Positions 21,299-32,585 of a DNA stretch of 64,000 nt are shown piece after piece. Source of the DNA: Pseudocitrobacter vendiensis (GTDB lineage: Bacteria > Pseudomonadota > Gammaproteobacteria > Enterobacterales > Enterobacteriaceae). How positions within the stretch are numbered: position 1 is the first letter of the stretch; each line of letters opens with the position of its first letter. Where the stretch lies: contig NZ_CALSBS010000001.1 of the NCBI RefSeq assembly GCF_943590815.1, positions 434,001 through 498,000 of the forward strand, written 5' to 3'. Both the position numbers and the translations under genes were made by a program. The notes beneath the pieces are model-generated. The model made no database searches. It had not been told where the DNA came from and saw only the letters and a program-made list of their open reading frames with translations.

Positions 21299-22000
21299 GT
21301 GAACACCCGTAGAGCGATGAGCAGGGCTACCGTGAGTTTTATTGGCGTATTAACACTCAGTGCTTCCGCCTGGGCTGCCGATAGCGGCGGTGTGGGAGTA
21401 GGCGCGACACGGGTCATTTACAACGAGGGTGATGCGCAGGTTGCATTGAGTGTCAGAAATACCAGTAAAACCGTACCGTATTTAATTCAGGCATGGGTGA
21501 TGATGCCCGATAATAAAAAAACGCAGGACTTTATCACGACGCCACCGTTATTTGTACTTAACCCTACCAGTGAAAATTTACTGCGAATTATGTACGTCGG
21601 GCCTGTGTTACCTAAAGATCGTGAATCGTTATTTTACGCAAGCGTGCGCGCGGTACCATCAACGACAAAGAAAGAAGAGGGGAGCATGTTAAAAATTGCC
21701 ACCCAGAGCGTCATTAAGTTGTTCTGGCGACCGAAAGGTCTCTCAATTTCTGTTAATCAGGCGGCAGAAAAACTGCGTTGCGATTGGTCTGGGCAGAGCG
21801 TCACTATTCATAATCCTACACCCTATTACATCACGCTGACCGGGTTGACGCTTGGCGGTAAGAGTGTAAAGAACCAGATGGTATCGCCGCTTAACAGCTT
21901 CCGTTTTGATGTGCCAAAAGGCGCTGCTAATCAGAAAGTAAGCTACCGAACCATCAATGACTATGGCGCTGAAACGCCGTCTATGACGTGCAAATCCTAA
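21299..22000 (+). CDS. elfD: Periplasmic fimbrial chaperone ElfD (YcbR)
   Basis: PapD-like chaperone that donates a beta strand to pilins before they reach the usher. It has 233 residues if read from the GTG at 21299, with AAAGG upstream; an ATG at 21317 is the alternative. The signal sequence ends at ASAWA, and the mature protein starts ADSGGVGVGATRVIYNEG. Typical chaperone features are RVIY with the conserved Arg, SVRNTS, FVLNPTSENLLRI and KLFWRP. It lies 50 bases after elfA and 24 before the usher. Confidence 0.92.
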   Translation: MNTRRAMSRATVSFIGVLTLSASAWAADSGGVGVGATRVIYNEGDAQVALSVRNTSKTVPYLIQAWVMMPDNKKTQDFITTPPLFVLNPTSENLLRIMYVGPVLPKDRESLFYASVRAVPSTTKKEEGSMLKIATQSVIKLFWRPKGLSISVNQAAEKLRCDWSGQSVTIHNPTPYYITLTGLTLGGKSVKNQMVSPLNSFRFDVPKGAANQKVSYRTINDYGAETPSMTCKS

Positions 22001-22024
22001 CGGATTGACACTTCCGGACGTGAA

Positions 22025-24619
22025 ATGCCGAGTACCCAACGCCAGCGCTGTCATCTGCTTGTCAGTACGATTACCTGCTTTTTAGGCGGGATGGCGATAT
22101 TTGCCTCAACATCACTGAGTGCGCTGGCTGAGACTTGGTTTGATCCCGCATTCTTTAAAGATGATCCGTCGCTGGTCGCTGACCTTTCACGTTTTGAAAA
22201 AGGGCAGCAAATTGCGCCTGGCAGGTATCGGGTTGATGTCATCTTCAACCAAAGCTTCGTTGCCACTCGCGACATCGAATTTGTCGCCAATGAAGACAAT
22301 CATCAAATTGAACCTTGTCTGAATAAGGGCTATCTCAGCGAGATTGGCGTGAACACTACGGTGTTTCCAGCGTTTAACGCGCTGGATGACGACACGTGTG
22401 TCCAGCTTGCAAAAGTCATCCCCGACGCCGGCGTCAAATTCGATGCCCGGCAGCTTCGACTGGAGATTTCCGTGCCGCAAATTGCTGTCAAAAATGATGC
22501 CAGGGGATTCGTTCCACCCGAACGATGGGATCGTGGAATCAATGCCTTTCTGCTGGGATATTCCTTTAGTGGCGCGAATGGCGTGCAGAGTAGCAATGAA
22601 AACGGCGGCGATAGCAACTACTTCCTGAACCTTAACAGTGGATTGAATCTTGCGGGCTGGCGATTACGCAATAACTCTACCTGGAGCTATGGTCAGGATG
22701 AATCGGGCCAGTGGCAGAATATCAGCAGCTACGCACAGTATGCGATTATTCCCCTTAAAGGCGAATTAACCGTCGGAGACAGCTACACCGGGGGCGATTT
22801 TTTTGATAGCGTCGGTTTTCGCGGCGTGCAGCTGTCCTCGGACGACAACATGCTGCCCGATAGCTTGCGCGGTTTTGCGCCTACCGTTCGCGGTATCGCC
22901 CAAAGCAATGCGCAGGTGACCATTAGACAAAATGGCTACACGGTATATCAAACCTATGTACCTCCCGGTGCATTCGAAATTAACGACCTGTTTTCCAGCG
23001 CCTCCAGCGGCGACCTGCAGGTTGAAGTAAAAGAGTCCGATGGCACCCTCAATCGTTACACCATCCCCTACTCCAGCGTACCGCTTCTTCAGCGGAAGGG
23101 GCGATTAAAATACGCCCTGAACATTGCGAATTATCGCAGCAACAGTAACGATCAGGATGAAAAAGCGTTTGTTCAGGCGACGCTGCAATGGGGCGGCCCC
23201 CTGGGCGTAACCTGGTATGGCGGCGGGCAATTCTCAGAAGATTATCGTGCGGCTATGCTGGGGCTGGGGTTCAACTTCGGTGAACTTGGCGCTATTTCAG
23301 TGGATGGCACATGGGCGAAGAGTACGCTTGCCAACAATCAGGATTATCAGGGGCAATCCTGGCGGTTTTTGTACGCGAAAACGCTGAACCCCTACGGTAC
23401 CAATTTCCAGTTGATGGGTTATCGCTATTCAACGTCCGGCTTTTATACCCTTGCCGATACCATGTATCACCGTATGGAGGGGTATACGCAGAGCGAGGAC
23501 GATGACACGCCGTTGTGGGCGCGTTACTACAACCTTTACTACAGCAAGCGCGGGAAGCTGCAAATTAACATTTCCCAGCAGCTTGGTGACTATGGCTCAT
23601 TCTACCTGAGTGGTAGCGAGCAAACTTACTGGAACACGGATGAGCAGGACCGGTTATTGCAATTCGGTTACAACACGCAGCTCAAGGACATCACGCTGGG
23701 ATTATCGTGGAACTACAGCCAGTCTCACGGGCAACCGTCTGCTGATCAGGTCTTCGCGCTTAATGTCTCACTGCCACTGGGCCAGTGGCTTTCGTCGTCC
23801 AGAGGCAATATGAACAACCGGGGCCACTCCTCCTGGATGACCTTGAATACCAGCGCCGACAACGATGGCAACGTGACGCAAAACGTCGGTGTTTCCGGCT
23901 CATTACTGGATGACGACAATCTCAGCTATAGCGTGCAACAGGGTTATGTCAGTCAGGGAGAAAGCGCCAGCGGAAACGCGAGTCTGGATTACAAAGGATC
24001 GTGGGGCGAATCGAAAGTCGGCTACAGCTACAGCGACAACGGCAATCAGCAGCAGGTGAACTATGGAGTATCCGGCAGCGTGATTGTGCATTCCGAAGGC
24101 GTCACGCTTGGTCAATCGCTGGGCGAAACCAACGTGCTGCTCTCGGCGCCTGGCGCAGAAAAAACCAAGGTCGCCAACTACACCGGCATCAGTACGGATG
24201 GGCAAGGCAACTCACTGCTGCCCTACGCCACGCCGTACCGTGAAAACCGTATTGCGCTGGATACCGCCTCTTTAAAACAAAATGTGGATATCGAAAACGC
24301 GGTAGTGAACGTAGTGCCAACTAAAGGTGCATTGGTTCGTGCGAGATTTAACGCACATGTCGGCGCGCGGGTGCTGTTTAGCCCCCTGATGAAAGGTAAA
24401 CCCTTACGCTTTGGCGCGATGGCAACCCTGGACAATGCCGACAAGGTCAGCGGCATTGTGGATGATGACGGCTCGCTTTATATGTCAGGCCTGCCCGAAA
24501 AGGGGAGTATCACCATACGCTGGGGCGACGCGCGTGAGCAACAGTGTCAGTTGAAATTTACCTTGACGGCGCAACAGATAACCGCGCCGATTACGCGCAG
24601 AAATGCAGTATGCGAATGA
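22025..24619 (+). CDS. elfC: Outer-membrane usher ElfC (YcbS)
   Basis: FimD/PapC-family usher of 864 residues. It catalyses pilus assembly and secretion at the outer membrane. A signal region ending near LSALA leads into the N-terminal domain ([22 protein letters not shown]) that captures chaperone–subunit complexes. A 24-strand pore with plug domain follows (motifs [16 protein letters not shown] and [12 protein letters not shown]), then C-terminal domains with two Cys near the end. Intact, with no frameshift. Confidence 0.95.
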   Translation: MPSTQRQRCHLLVSTITCFLGGMAIFASTSLSALAETWFDPAFFKDDPSLVADLSRFEKGQQIAPGRYRVDVIFNQSFVATRDIEFVANEDNHQIEPCLNKGYLSEIGVNTTVFPAFNALDDDTCVQLAKVIPDAGVKFDARQLRLEISVPQIAVKNDARGFVPPERWDRGINAFLLGYSFSGANGVQSSNENGGDSNYFLNLNSGLNLAGWRLRNNSTWSYGQDESGQWQNISSYAQYAIIPLKGELTVGDSYTGGDFFDSVGFRGVQLSSDDNMLPDSLRGFAPTVRGIAQSNAQVTIRQNGYTVYQTYVPPGAFEINDLFSSASSGDLQVEVKESDGTLNRYTIPYSSVPLLQRKGRLKYALNIANYRSNSNDQDEKAFVQATLQWGGPLGVTWYGGGQFSEDYRAAMLGLGFNFGELGAISVDGTWAKSTLANNQDYQGQSWRFLYAKTLNPYGTNFQLMGYRYSTSGFYTLADTMYHRMEGYTQSEDDDTPLWARYYNLYYSKRGKLQINISQQLGDYGSFYLSGSEQTYWNTDEQDRLLQFGYNTQLKDITLGLSWNYSQSHGQPSADQVFALNVSLPLGQWLSSSRGNMNNRGHSSWMTLNTSADNDGNVTQNVGVSGSLLDDDNLSYSVQQGYVSQGESASGNASLDYKGSWGESKVGYSYSDNGNQQQVNYGVSGSVIVHSEGVTLGQSLGETNVLLSAPGAEKTKVANYTGISTDGQGNSLLPYATPYRENRIALDTASLKQNVDIENAVVNVVPTKGALVRARFNAHVGARVLFSPLMKGKPLRFGAMATLDNADKVSGIVDDDGSLYMSGLPEKGSITIRWGDAREQQCQLKFTLTAQQITAPITRRNAVCE

Positions 24620-24636
24620 GTAGAGGAAACAGTTGC

Positions 24637-25683
24637 ATGCAACGAATTATGACGATGCTTTTGATGGGCATTCTCATGTTGGTAAGCGCGAGAACGATGG
24701 CTTACACCGGGAAATGCCACACAGCCAGCGGAAATCCTTATATAGGCGTAAATTTTGGTGTCAGTACGCTTTCGGAAGAAGATAACCAGGCCGGAGCCGT
24801 TAAGACGCATTTTTATAGCTGGAATGAGGCCAACGATTATTACGTATCCTGCGATTGTGATGGAAATGCGGTGAGAAATGGACTCTGGGCATTCGCAGCG
24901 GATTCCCCGCTCCCTGTGCTGGGCGATAGTTGGTATAAAATCAACGATTATCTGGCCGCGCAGGTATGGTTAGGCGTTAAAGGTAATTCGCCGAGTGAAG
25001 TTCCCTTCGAAAATATCGGCACCAGTGCAGATACACGCTGGCATATTTGTGATCCCGGCGGTCAACGACTGGGTGGCACCGGATCCAGTGGCAACAGCGG
25101 CTATTTTTCGCTCAAGATACTGCAACCTTTCGTGGGGACGGTGATTATCCCTAATATGGTGCTTGCGCGCCTTTATGAGTGTTACAACATTCCATCCAGC
25201 AATAGCTGTACCGCGACGGGGGCTCCGGTGCTGACCTATTTTCTCTCAGGCACCATTAATTCGCTTCAATCCTGCTCGGTAAACGCCGGAAAGACGATCG
25301 AGGTCGATCTGGGCGATGTTTTCGCCGCTAATTTTAAAGTGCAGGGGCAGAAACCGACGGACGCAAAAACGGTGGCGCTTTCGATACCGGTGAGATGCAA
25401 TACCGGCAACAACGGGTTGGTGAATGTGAATCTCAGCCTTACCGCAACCCGTGACAGCGACTATCCGCAAGCAATTAAAACCTCCCGGCCAGGAGTTGGC
25501 GTATTGGTGACGGATTCGCAGGGCAATGTGGTATCGCCAGATGGCGGCGCTATCTCACTGTCGATACCCGATAACCAGGATGCTTACGCAAAAATGAATG
25601 TTTTTCCCGTCAGCACCACGGGCATTCCGCCGGAAATTGGCAGTTTCGAGGCGACGGCATCGGTTCGTATCGATTTTGACTGA
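24637..25683 (+). CDS. elfG: Fimbrial tip adhesin, ElfG (YcbT) type
   Basis: Two-domain FimH-like adhesin, 348 residues from the ATG at 24637, chosen for GAGGAA upstream and a clean signal peptide ([18 protein letters not shown] ending TMA). ATGs at 24610 and 24616 are alternatives; the latter overlaps the usher stop as ATGA. The N-terminal receptor-binding part (about residues 23–200) is rich in Cys (CDCDG, WHICDPG, YECYN). The C-terminal half is a pilin domain ([17 protein letters not shown] … [10 protein letters not shown]) lacking a donor strand, as expected at a tip. The receptor cannot be read from sequence. Confidence 0.88.
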   Translation: MQRIMTMLLMGILMLVSARTMAYTGKCHTASGNPYIGVNFGVSTLSEEDNQAGAVKTHFYSWNEANDYYVSCDCDGNAVRNGLWAFAADSPLPVLGDSWYKINDYLAAQVWLGVKGNSPSEVPFENIGTSADTRWHICDPGGQRLGGTGSSGNSGYFSLKILQPFVGTVIIPNMVLARLYECYNIPSSNSCTATGAPVLTYFLSGTINSLQSCSVNAGKTIEVDLGDVFAANFKVQGQKPTDAKTVALSIPVRCNTGNNGLVNVNLSLTATRDSDYPQAIKTSRPGVGVLVTDSQGNVVSPDGGAISLSIPDNQDAYAKMNVFPVSTTGIPPEIGSFEATASVRIDFD

Positions 25684-25695
25684 GGTGCGAACTAA

Positions 25696-26238
25696 ATGAC
25701 TTACCGATCGTTATGTCTTCCTGTCCTGCTTGCATTGTATGCGTGTTGCGCGTTTGGCAATCTAAAAGGCACTGATCAGGTGAATATGCACATCTACGGT
25801 AACATTATCGATCAGGGTTGTGACGTGGTTACCAGTAGCGCGATGCAGAATGTTTTCATTGGCGATTTCAATATCAGTGATTTTCAGGCGGCCAATGCCG
25901 TCAGCGCGTCAGCGGATTTAACGATTGGTATTACCGGTTGTGCGGCAGGTATACAGGATGCCAGAGTTTATTTTAGCGGTGAATCCGATCCGCTGGCCCC
26001 CACGTTGCTTAAGCTGACCGATACCGGCGGTAACGGTAATATGGCAACCGGTATCGCGGTGCAAATTATTGACGCGCAAACCCAGGAGGAGATCCCGCTG
26101 AACAGCCTGACTGCGCGTAGTCCTCTCAAGGCCGGAGATAATGAGCTGAAATACAAGCTGCGCTATAAATCCACGAAAGAGGGGGCAACGGGCGGAAATG
26201 CCACCGCGGTGCTCTATTTTGACCTGGTGTATGAGTAG
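25696..26238 (+). CDS. ycbU: Minor fimbrial subunit YcbU type
   Basis: Pilin-like protein of 180 residues. The signal peptide MTYRSLCLPVLLALYACC is followed by CAFG. The Cys pair (QGCDVVT and GITGCAAG) and the terminal AVLYFDLVYE beta-zipper are pilin features. Same position and length as E. coli YcbU; likely a tip or adaptor subunit. It starts 12 bases after elfG. Confidence 0.85.
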   Translation: MTYRSLCLPVLLALYACCAFGNLKGTDQVNMHIYGNIIDQGCDVVTSSAMQNVFIGDFNISDFQAANAVSASADLTIGITGCAAGIQDARVYFSGESDPLAPTLLKLTDTGGNGNMATGIAVQIIDAQTQEEIPLNSLTARSPLKAGDNELKYKLRYKSTKEGATGGNATAVLYFDLVYE

Positions 26239-26248
26239 GCCGATGACG

Positions 26249-26758
26249 ATGAAAAGCGCGCAATATCTTACTTTTGCTCTGGTAATGTGTTCTCGCCTTG
26301 CCTTTGCTCACGATGGCACCATTAATATTAGTGGCACATTCCATAGCAACACCTGCATTTTGGCGCAGGACAGTAAAGCGATTCAGATCCCTCTTGGCAC
26401 ACTTTCCGTTAGCCAATTTGTTCAGGGACGCCCATCGGCAGAAAAGGTGTTCACTATCAATCTTGAACAATGTGGCGCCGATGTGAACGCCGCCAATGTT
26501 ACTTTCTCTGGCGACCCGGATACCACCCAACCTGATTTGCTGGCGATAGACGCCAGCAGTGATGCCGCAACGGGGCTGGCGGTAGCAATTCTTGATGACG
26601 CGCAATGTCTTATACCGTTAATGCAGGAGAGCAAATCTTATCCATTGAAACAGGGTAAAGTGGCGCTGACATTTTATGCGCAGCTTCGCCCGACAGCCGG
26701 AAAAATTAACTCAGGGGCTGTGAACGCCAGCGCGACTTTTGTGGTGCGCTATGACTAG
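26249..26758 (+). CDS. ycbV: Minor fimbrial subunit YcbV type
   Basis: Pilin-like protein of 169 residues from the ATG at 26249, chosen because AGTAGG lies nine bases before it. Starts at 26243 and 26231 are possible, the latter overlapping the ycbU stop. The signal peptide ends at LAFA. Pilin features are GTFHSNTCIL, EQCGAD and the terminal ATFVVRYD. The ORF opens as far back as 26198, but that reading overlaps ycbU by 41 bases. Confidence 0.85.
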   Translation: MKSAQYLTFALVMCSRLAFAHDGTINISGTFHSNTCILAQDSKAIQIPLGTLSVSQFVQGRPSAEKVFTINLEQCGADVNAANVTFSGDPDTTQPDLLAIDASSDAATGLAVAILDDAQCLIPLMQESKSYPLKQGKVALTFYAQLRPTAGKINSGAVNASATFVVRYD

Positions 26759-27434
26759 ACTTGCCCTGTTAGTGCTGTGCATGGTATCGGGTATCAGCGA
26801 TGCGGGCGTGGTAGTGGGGGGAACACGCTTCGTTTTTCCGTCTTCTGTCGAGACCCGAACTATTTCAGTTACCAATACCAGCAATCAACCCTGGCTGATT
26901 AACAGCAAAATCAGTACGCCCACCGTATGGGCAGGGGTGAATGCTTTTCACGGGCAGCTACCGGTTTTAGCCACGCCCCCACTGTTTTTACTACCGCCAG
27001 GCTCGACCGGGACGATTCGACTGGTAAAAACGGATGCCTCCATGCCGAACGATCGCGAAATGCTGTTTGCACTGAGTGTCGCGTCGATTCCGTCGGGGAG
27101 GGTTGAAGATCGTAGCGTGAAGGTGGCGCTACGCTCCTCTTTTAAACTTTTCTGGCGTCCAGCCTCATTGAAAGGAGATCCTGAGCAAGCGTGGCAGAAA
27201 GTAACCTGGCGCCGTGAGCCACAGGGCGTGATAGCTGAAAACCCGACGCCTTTTTATATCAATCTGACGCAGGTAACTGTGAACGGTCAGTTGGTTAATG
27301 ATGCGGGTGTTCTTCCGCCATTGGCGCAGCGCCACTTTAGCTGGTGCGCCACACAAACGACCTGTACTTTACGCTGGCGTACGTTTAACGATCTGGGCGG
27401 TTTTACGCCGATAACCGAACAGCGTCTTCCCTGA
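26751..27434 (+). CDS. ycbF: Second fimbrial chaperone, YcbF type
   Basis: PapD-family chaperone of 227 residues. Its ATG overlaps the end of ycbV by eight bases. The signal peptide ends near SDAG and the mature part begins VVVGGTRFVFPSS. It shows ISVTNTSNQPWLI, the conserved FLLPPGSTGTIRL strand and KLFWRPASL. A second chaperone in the same operon suggests that some minor subunits or the adhesin need their own escort. Last gene of the operon; no strong terminator before pyrD. Confidence 0.88.
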   Translation: MTRLALLVLCMVSGISDAGVVVGGTRFVFPSSVETRTISVTNTSNQPWLINSKISTPTVWAGVNAFHGQLPVLATPPLFLLPPGSTGTIRLVKTDASMPNDREMLFALSVASIPSGRVEDRSVKVALRSSFKLFWRPASLKGDPEQAWQKVTWRREPQGVIAENPTPFYINLTQVTVNGQLVNDAGVLPPLAQRHFSWCATQTTCTLRWRTFNDLGGFTPITEQRLP

Positions 27435-27442
27435 AGATTTGG

Positions 27443-27458
27443 ATGAAAACGTTTGCGT
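27443..27458 (+). promoter_or_regulatory. PurR operator upstream of pyrD
   Basis: ATGAAAACGTTTGCGT matches the PurR consensus ANGCAANCGNTTNCNT with one mismatch. It lies about 50 bases before the pyrD −10 region. PurR repression of pyrD is known in E. coli. Confidence 0.8.
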
Positions 27459-27500
27459 TTTTTTTGTTCCTGGTCAATTCCCTTTTTGTGCACAATCGCA

Positions 27501-27544
27501 CATAATACGCCCCCGGTTTGCACACCGGGAATCCAGGAGAGTTC
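27501..27544 (+). promoter_or_regulatory. pyrD −10 and CTP-sensing leader hairpin
   Basis: CATAAT at 27501–27506 is a −10 box. The transcript then begins in a C/G run and folds into CCCGGT-TTGCAC-ACCGGG (27512–27529), immediately before AGGAG and the ATG. In E. coli and Salmonella pyrD, low CTP shifts the start from C to a G further in. The shorter RNA cannot form the hairpin, so translation rises. The required sequence is preserved here. Confidence 0.85.
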
Positions 27545-28555
27545 ATGTACTACCCCTTCGTTCGTAAAGCCCTTTTCCAGCTCGATCCTGAGCGCGCTCA
27601 TGAATTTACTTTTCAATCATTACGCCGGGTAACCGGAACGCCGTTTGAAGCGCTGGTTCGCCAGAAAGTGCCTTCAAAACCGGTGAGCTGTATGGGATTG
27701 ACCTTCAAAAATCCGCTGGGTCTGGCGGCCGGTCTGGACAAAAATGGCGAGTGCATCGATGCGCTCGGTGCGATGGGGTTTGGTTCGATCGAAATCGGCA
27801 CCGTTACCCCGCGTCCACAGCCGGGGAACGATAAGCCGAGGATCTTCCGTCTGGTTGATGCCGAAGGTCTGATCAACCGTATGGGCTTTAATAACCTGGG
27901 TGTTGATAACCTGGTTGAGAACGTTAAAAAAGCACATTTCGACGGCGTGCTGGGTATTAATATCGGTAAAAATAAAGATACGCCGGTTGAGCAGGGTAAA
28001 GATGACTATCTGATTTGTATGGAAAAAATCTATGCTTATGCTGGATATATTGCCATCAATATCTCTTCGCCAAATACCCCTGGGCTGCGTACACTGCAAT
28101 ATGGTGACGCGCTTGACGATCTGCTTTCCAGTATTAAAAATAAACAGGCTGAACTTCAGGCGAAACATCATAAATATGTTCCTGTGGCAGTGAAGATCGC
28201 GCCGGATCTTTCTGTTGAAGAGTTGATCCAGGTTGCCGATAGTTTAGTTCGCCATAATATTGATGGGGTGATCGCAACGAATACCACACTGGATCGTTCT
28301 CTGGTCCAGGGGATGAAAAATTGCGATGAAACCGGTGGACTGAGTGGTCGTCCATTGCAATTAAAAAGCACCGAAATTATCCGTATGCTTTCCGGCGAAT
28401 TAAACGGGCGCTTGCCTATTATTGGCGTAGGCGGAATTGACTCCGTTATTGCCGCCCGTGAGAAGATTGCTGCCGGGGCGACACTGGTGCAGATCTATTC
28501 CGGGTTTATTTTTAAAGGCCCACCGCTGATTAAAGAAATCGTTACCCACATCTAA
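27545..28555 (+). CDS. pyrD: Dihydroorotate dehydrogenase (quinone), class 2
   Basis: Membrane-associated flavoprotein of 336 residues, the same length as E. coli PyrD. It oxidises dihydroorotate to orotate with quinone as acceptor in UMP synthesis. The N-terminal amphipathic helices ([16 protein letters not shown]) dock to the inner membrane. [11 protein letters not shown] holds the catalytic Ser (near 175), and VGGIDS and YSGFIFKGP are FMN-binding segments. The start at 27545 has AGGAG upstream; the longer frame from 27518 would erase the regulatory leader. Confidence 0.98.
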   Translation: MYYPFVRKALFQLDPERAHEFTFQSLRRVTGTPFEALVRQKVPSKPVSCMGLTFKNPLGLAAGLDKNGECIDALGAMGFGSIEIGTVTPRPQPGNDKPRIFRLVDAEGLINRMGFNNLGVDNLVENVKKAHFDGVLGINIGKNKDTPVEQGKDDYLICMEKIYAYAGYIAINISSPNTPGLRTLQYGDALDDLLSSIKNKQAELQAKHHKYVPVAVKIAPDLSVEELIQVADSLVRHNIDGVIATNTTLDRSLVQGMKNCDETGGLSGRPLQLKSTEIIRMLSGELNGRLPIIGVGGIDSVIAAREKIAAGATLVQIYSGFIFKGPPLIKEIVTHI

Positions 28556-28573
28556 TCTTTTATCTCATTATGT

Positions 28574-28600
28574 GAACCAGGGCTTTATTTTAAGCCCTGG
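28574..28600 (+). terminator. Intrinsic terminator after pyrD
   Basis: Stem AACCAGGGCTT / AAGCCCTGGTT with a short AT loop, followed by GCTTTATATTTCC. It is 20 bases after the pyrD stop. Confidence 0.8.
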
Positions 28601-28720
28601 TTGCTTTATATTTCCTCATTGTTGCTTATTTAAACATTTTAGTCTTTTATTATTTAGGTAGTAAAAACGACGCGGGAAAGATTACACAGCAAACGGATGC
28701 TGAAATGAGGGGAGCGGACA

Positions 28721-29263
28721 ATGCGAATTAAACCAGACGATAACTGGCGTTGGTATTATGATGAAGAGCACGATCGTATGATGCTCGATTTAGCCAATGG
28801 CATGTTGTTCCGTTCGCGTTTTGCTCGCCGGATGTTAACTCCCGATGCCTTCGACCCTACCGGATTCTGCGTTGACGACGCGGCGCTCTATTTCTCCTTT
28901 GAAGAAAAATGCCGCGACCTCGAACTCTCTAAAGAACATCGCGCTGAACTCATTCTTAATGCGCTGGTGGCGATTCGCTTCCTGAAGCCGCAAATGCCGA
29001 AAAGCTGGCATTTCCGCGCCCATGGCGATTGTTGGTCCCCGGTGACGGGTGATGCGGCATGCGTTTGGCTGAGCGATACCGATCAACAGGTCAATCTGTT
29101 GGTGGTCGAGCCGGGTGATAACGCCGCGCTATGTCTGCTGGCCCAGCCTGGGCTGGTGCTGGCCGGGCGAACGATGCAGTTGGGCGATGCTATCAAAGTG
29201 ATGAATGACAGGCTGCAACCCCAGCCAGGCCTGGCGGGTTACAGCCTGGAGCAGGCGGTTTAA
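28721..29263 (+). CDS. zapC: Cell division protein ZapC
   Basis: FtsZ-binding protein of 180 residues that bundles FtsZ filaments and stabilises the Z ring at midcell. It runs colinear with E. coli ZapC (YcbW) from [20 protein letters not shown] onward. A GAGGGGAG site precedes the ATG. Its TAA shares a TTAA with the stop of convergent ycbX, so there is no room for a terminator between the two genes. Confidence 0.95.
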   Translation: MRIKPDDNWRWYYDEEHDRMMLDLANGMLFRSRFARRMLTPDAFDPTGFCVDDAALYFSFEEKCRDLELSKEHRAELILNALVAIRFLKPQMPKSWHFRAHGDCWSPVTGDAACVWLSDTDQQVNLLVVEPGDNAALCLLAQPGLVLAGRTMQLGDAIKVMNDRLQPQPGLAGYSLEQAV

Positions 29264-30369
29264 CTGCGCAATTTCAACGCGGTTTTTGGCACACAGCTAC
29301 AGCACAGGATGGTGCCATCGTTGCCAATCGCGCTCTTCTTGAGCGGGCTCACTTCACCTTCTTCCAGCGTAATGCGGCAGCTCCCACAAATTCCCGCGCG
29401 GCAGGAGTAGGGAACACGAATTCCCTGCTGTTCAAGCTGTTCCAGTAACACTTGCTGGTTATTCCCGTTAAAGGTTTGTCCCTGCCAGTCAATTTTCACT
29501 TTCGTGGCCGCGTTATCTTCGACGGCGAGCGCGTCGTCATCTGCCCCCGCCCCGTAGAGTTTGCCTGGCCCGGTGGAAAGGATTTCCACTTCATCACCCA
29601 CGCGAACCACGCCGCTGTTACGCGGGATCAGGTTCTGGCCGAAATCGACGTCGCCATTATCCTGCGCGGTGCGGAAAGCCTGCAGCGTATGCAGCGGTTC
29701 GCCTGCCGGATGCTTCTGGCCTCGTTCCGGGCTAATGGTGGTGAAAATGCAGCGACTGCACGGCTTCACCACGTCAAAAACGACTTCGCCAATGCGAATG
29801 GTCTTCCAGGTATCTTCATCCCATGCCTGCGCACCGGTCACCACCAGATTCGGACGGAACTGCTCCATTTTGACGCTGGCCGGGCAGCGCTGCTGTAAAT
29901 CGCGCAGCGAGGCTTCGTTGGTCAGCAGGTAGGGGAAACCATCGGCAAAGGAGAGCGGCACCGCATCGTGACGTTTTACGCGGCGAGTGAGCGTGTCGCC
30001 AAGCCAGCGCAACTGCACATCGCGTTTAAAGAATGGCGAGAGCCATTGATTGATCGCATCCGGAGCGATGTGGGCGGTAAAATGGTTGCCCCACACTTCC
30101 GTTGGCGCAGCCTGCGCAGTGAAATCGGCAAAACGCACCAATGCGCTGCTACCATCGGGTGCGGTTAAATGCAGACCGTCGCGGAGAATAGCGGGGGTGA
30201 AGCGCACCATCGCCGGGTACTGTCGCGCGGTGATAAACGTGCCATCGGGTTCGGTCACCATAAAGATGCGGTCGAATGCCATTCCGCTGATATCAGCAAA
30301 GGCGTGAGTGAGCCCGATACCCCTCATGGATTTCACCGGGTGAATGAAAAGTCGCGATAACGTCAGCAT
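29260..30369 (-). CDS. ycbX: MOSC–ferredoxin fusion protein YcbX
   Basis: Molybdenum-cofactor enzyme of 369 residues. The N-terminal MOSC_N beta-barrel and MOSC domains (to about residue 280) are fused to a C-terminal plant-type 2Fe-2S ferredoxin. The cluster cysteines are visible in [11 protein letters not shown] and ILCCSC. E. coli YcbX reduces N-hydroxylated bases such as 6-hydroxylaminopurine and so protects against base-analogue mutagenesis. The MOSC Cys that would bind Mo is probably the one in [11 protein letters not shown]. It converges on zapC with a four-base overlap. Confidence 0.94.
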   Translation of the reverse strand: MLTLSRLFIHPVKSMRGIGLTHAFADISGMAFDRIFMVTEPDGTFITARQYPAMVRFTPAILRDGLHLTAPDGSSALVRFADFTAQAAPTEVWGNHFTAHIAPDAINQWLSPFFKRDVQLRWLGDTLTRRVKRHDAVPLSFADGFPYLLTNEASLRDLQQRCPASVKMEQFRPNLVVTGAQAWDEDTWKTIRIGEVVFDVVKPCSRCIFTTISPERGQKHPAGEPLHTLQAFRTAQDNGDVDFGQNLIPRNSGVVRVGDEVEILSTGPGKLYGAGADDDALAVEDNAATKVKIDWQGQTFNGNNQQVLLEQLEQQGIRVPYSCRAGICGSCRITLEEGEVSPLKKSAIGNDGTILCCSCVPKTALKLRS

Positions 30370-30467
30370 GACGCATTCCCTGAGTCAGAAATAAGCCTTT
30401 AACTTTATGACATGGGGCCGAGATTGGCTATAATGCGCAACAATTTTCTGCAAGTAAAAGTGATGAT

Positions 30468-32573
30468 ATGAATTCTCTGTTTGCCAGTACGGCCCGTGGG
30501 CTGGAAGAGCTGTTAAAAACTGAACTGGAAGGTCTGGGCGCGCAAGAGTGCAAAGTAACCCAGGGTGGGGTCCATTTTCAGGGAGACACGCGCCTTCTTT
30601 ATCAAAGCCTGATGTGGAGTCGCCTGGCGTCGCGCATCATGATGCCGCTGGGCGAGTGCAGTGTCTGGAGCGATCTTGACCTCTATCTCGGCGTGCAGAC
30701 GATCAACTGGACGGAGATCTTTACCCCGAACGCCACTTTTGCTGTGAGCTTCAACGGGCTGAACGATGAGATCCGTAACAGCCAGTACGGTGCGCTGAAA
30801 GTAAAAGACGCCATCGTCGATGCGTTTACGCGCAAGAATTTGCCACGCCCGAATGTCGATCGCGACAATCCGGATCTGCGCATCAACGTGCGTTTGAACA
30901 AAGAGAAGGCGTTTATCTCTCTCGATCTGAGCGGTGAGGGCCTGCATCTTCGCGGCTACCGCGATCGCACTGGTCTGGCACCCATCAAAGAGAACCTGGC
31001 GGCGGCAATTGTCATGCGTTCTGGCTGGGTGCCGGGTACGCCACTGCTCGATCCGATGTGTGGTTCCGGAACGCTGCTGATTGAAGCGGCGATGTGGGCG
31101 ACCGATCGCGCGCCAGGGCTGCATCGCGGCCACTGGGGCTTTGGCGGCTGGGCACAGCACGACGACGCTATCTGGCAGGAAGTGAAAGCCGATGCGCAAA
31201 CCCGCGCACGGGCAGGCCTTGCGGCTTACGAGTCCCGTTTTTATGGCTCTGATACCGACCGCCGTGTTGTGGATATTGCGCGCAGTAACGCCCGCCGCGC
31301 CGGTATTGGCGAGCTGGTTACCTTCGAACAAAAAGATGTGGCGCAACTGACGAATCCATTGCCGAAAGGCCCGTACGGTACCGTTATCAGCAACCCGCCA
31401 TACGGTGAGCGTCTGGAGAGCGAACCGGCGCTGATTGCCCTGCACAGCCTGCTGGGCCGCATCATGAAAAACCAGTTTGGCGGCTGGAATCTGTCGCTGT
31501 TCAGCGCCTCGCCGGAACTGCTGAGCTGCGTGTCGCTGCGTGCTGAACGCCAGTTTAAAGCCAAAAACGGCCCGCTGGATTGTATCCAGAAGAACTATCA
31601 CGTGTCGGAAAGCACCGGTGAGGTGAAGGCCACTGTCGCGGAAGACTACGCCAACCGTCTGCGCAAAAATCTCAAGAAACTGGAGAAGTGGGCGAAGCAG
31701 GAAGGCATTGAGTGCTATCGCCTGTACGATGCTGACCTGCCGGAGTATAACGTGGCGGTCGATCGCTATGCTGACTGGGTCGTTGTGCAGGAATATGCGC
31801 CGCCGAAAACCGTTGATGTGCACAAAGCACGTCAGCGCCTGTTTGATATTATTGCCGCAACTATCGCCGTGCTGGGCATCGCGCCAAACAAGCTGGTGCT
31901 GAAAACCCGCGAGCGCCAGAAAGGCAAAAATCAGTACGAGAAAATGAACGAGAAGGGCGACTTCATGGAGGTGAGCGAATATAACGCCCGCCTGTGGGTT
32001 AACCTGACGGATTATCTCGATACGGGCCTGTTCCTCGACCACCGCATCGCCCGTCGCATGCTGGGTCAGATGAGCAAAGGCAAAGATTTCCTTAACCTCT
32101 TCTCCTACACCGGTAGCGCCAGCGTTCACGCGGGCCTCGGCGGTGCGCGGTCCACGACCACGGTGGATATGTCACGCACCTATCTTGAATGGGCCGAGCG
32201 TAACCTGCGTCTGAATGGCCTGACCGGTCGTGCTCATCGTCTGATGCAGGCGGATGTGCTCGCCTGGCTGCGCGATACAGACGAACAGTTTGACGTGATC
32301 TTCATCGATCCGCCGACCTTCTCCAACTCAAAACGTATGGAAGATGCGTTTGATGTACAGCGCGATCACCTGCGCCTGATGAAAGACCTGAAGCGTCTGC
32401 TGCGTAAAGGCGGCACCATCATGTTCTCGAACAACAAACGCGGTTTCCGTATGGATCACGACGGCCTGACCGAACTGGGACTGAAAGCACAAGACATTAC
32501 CCATAAAACACAGTCTCAGGATTTCGCCCGTAACCGTCAGATCCACAACTGCTGGCTGATTACCGCAGCCTGA
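30468..32573 (+). CDS. rlmL: 23S rRNA methyltransferase RlmKL (m2G2445 / m7G2069)
   Basis: Fused bifunctional rRNA methyltransferase of 701 residues (E. coli 702). The N-terminal half has a THUMP domain (about residues 45–155) and the RlmL methyltransferase with its SNPPYGERL motif, which makes m2G2445. The C-terminal half is the RlmK methyltransferase with [10 protein letters not shown] and makes m7G2069. The two work on neighbouring helix 74 bases. uup follows after 12 bases, suggesting co-transcription and a link to ribosome biogenesis. Confidence 0.97.
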   Translation: MNSLFASTARGLEELLKTELEGLGAQECKVTQGGVHFQGDTRLLYQSLMWSRLASRIMMPLGECSVWSDLDLYLGVQTINWTEIFTPNATFAVSFNGLNDEIRNSQYGALKVKDAIVDAFTRKNLPRPNVDRDNPDLRINVRLNKEKAFISLDLSGEGLHLRGYRDRTGLAPIKENLAAAIVMRSGWVPGTPLLDPMCGSGTLLIEAAMWATDRAPGLHRGHWGFGGWAQHDDAIWQEVKADAQTRARAGLAAYESRFYGSDTDRRVVDIARSNARRAGIGELVTFEQKDVAQLTNPLPKGPYGTVISNPPYGERLESEPALIALHSLLGRIMKNQFGGWNLSLFSASPELLSCVSLRAERQFKAKNGPLDCIQKNYHVSESTGEVKATVAEDYANRLRKNLKKLEKWAKQEGIECYRLYDADLPEYNVAVDRYADWVVVQEYAPPKTVDVHKARQRLFDIIAATIAVLGIAPNKLVLKTRERQKGKNQYEKMNEKGDFMEVSEYNARLWVNLTDYLDTGLFLDHRIARRMLGQMSKGKDFLNLFSYTGSASVHAGLGGARSTTTVDMSRTYLEWAERNLRLNGLTGRAHRLMQADVLAWLRDTDEQFDVIFIDPPTFSNSKRMEDAFDVQRDHLRLMKDLKRLLRKGGTIMFSNNKRGFRMDHDGLTELGLKAQDITHKTQSQDFARNRQIHNCWLITAA

Positions 32574-32585
32574 AAGGAATAAAGA

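Noticed and set aside
30513-32129. 538-codon minus-strand frame opposite rlmL
   Set aside because: Shadow of rlmL caused by high GC at third codon positions. Composition is unlike a real protein.
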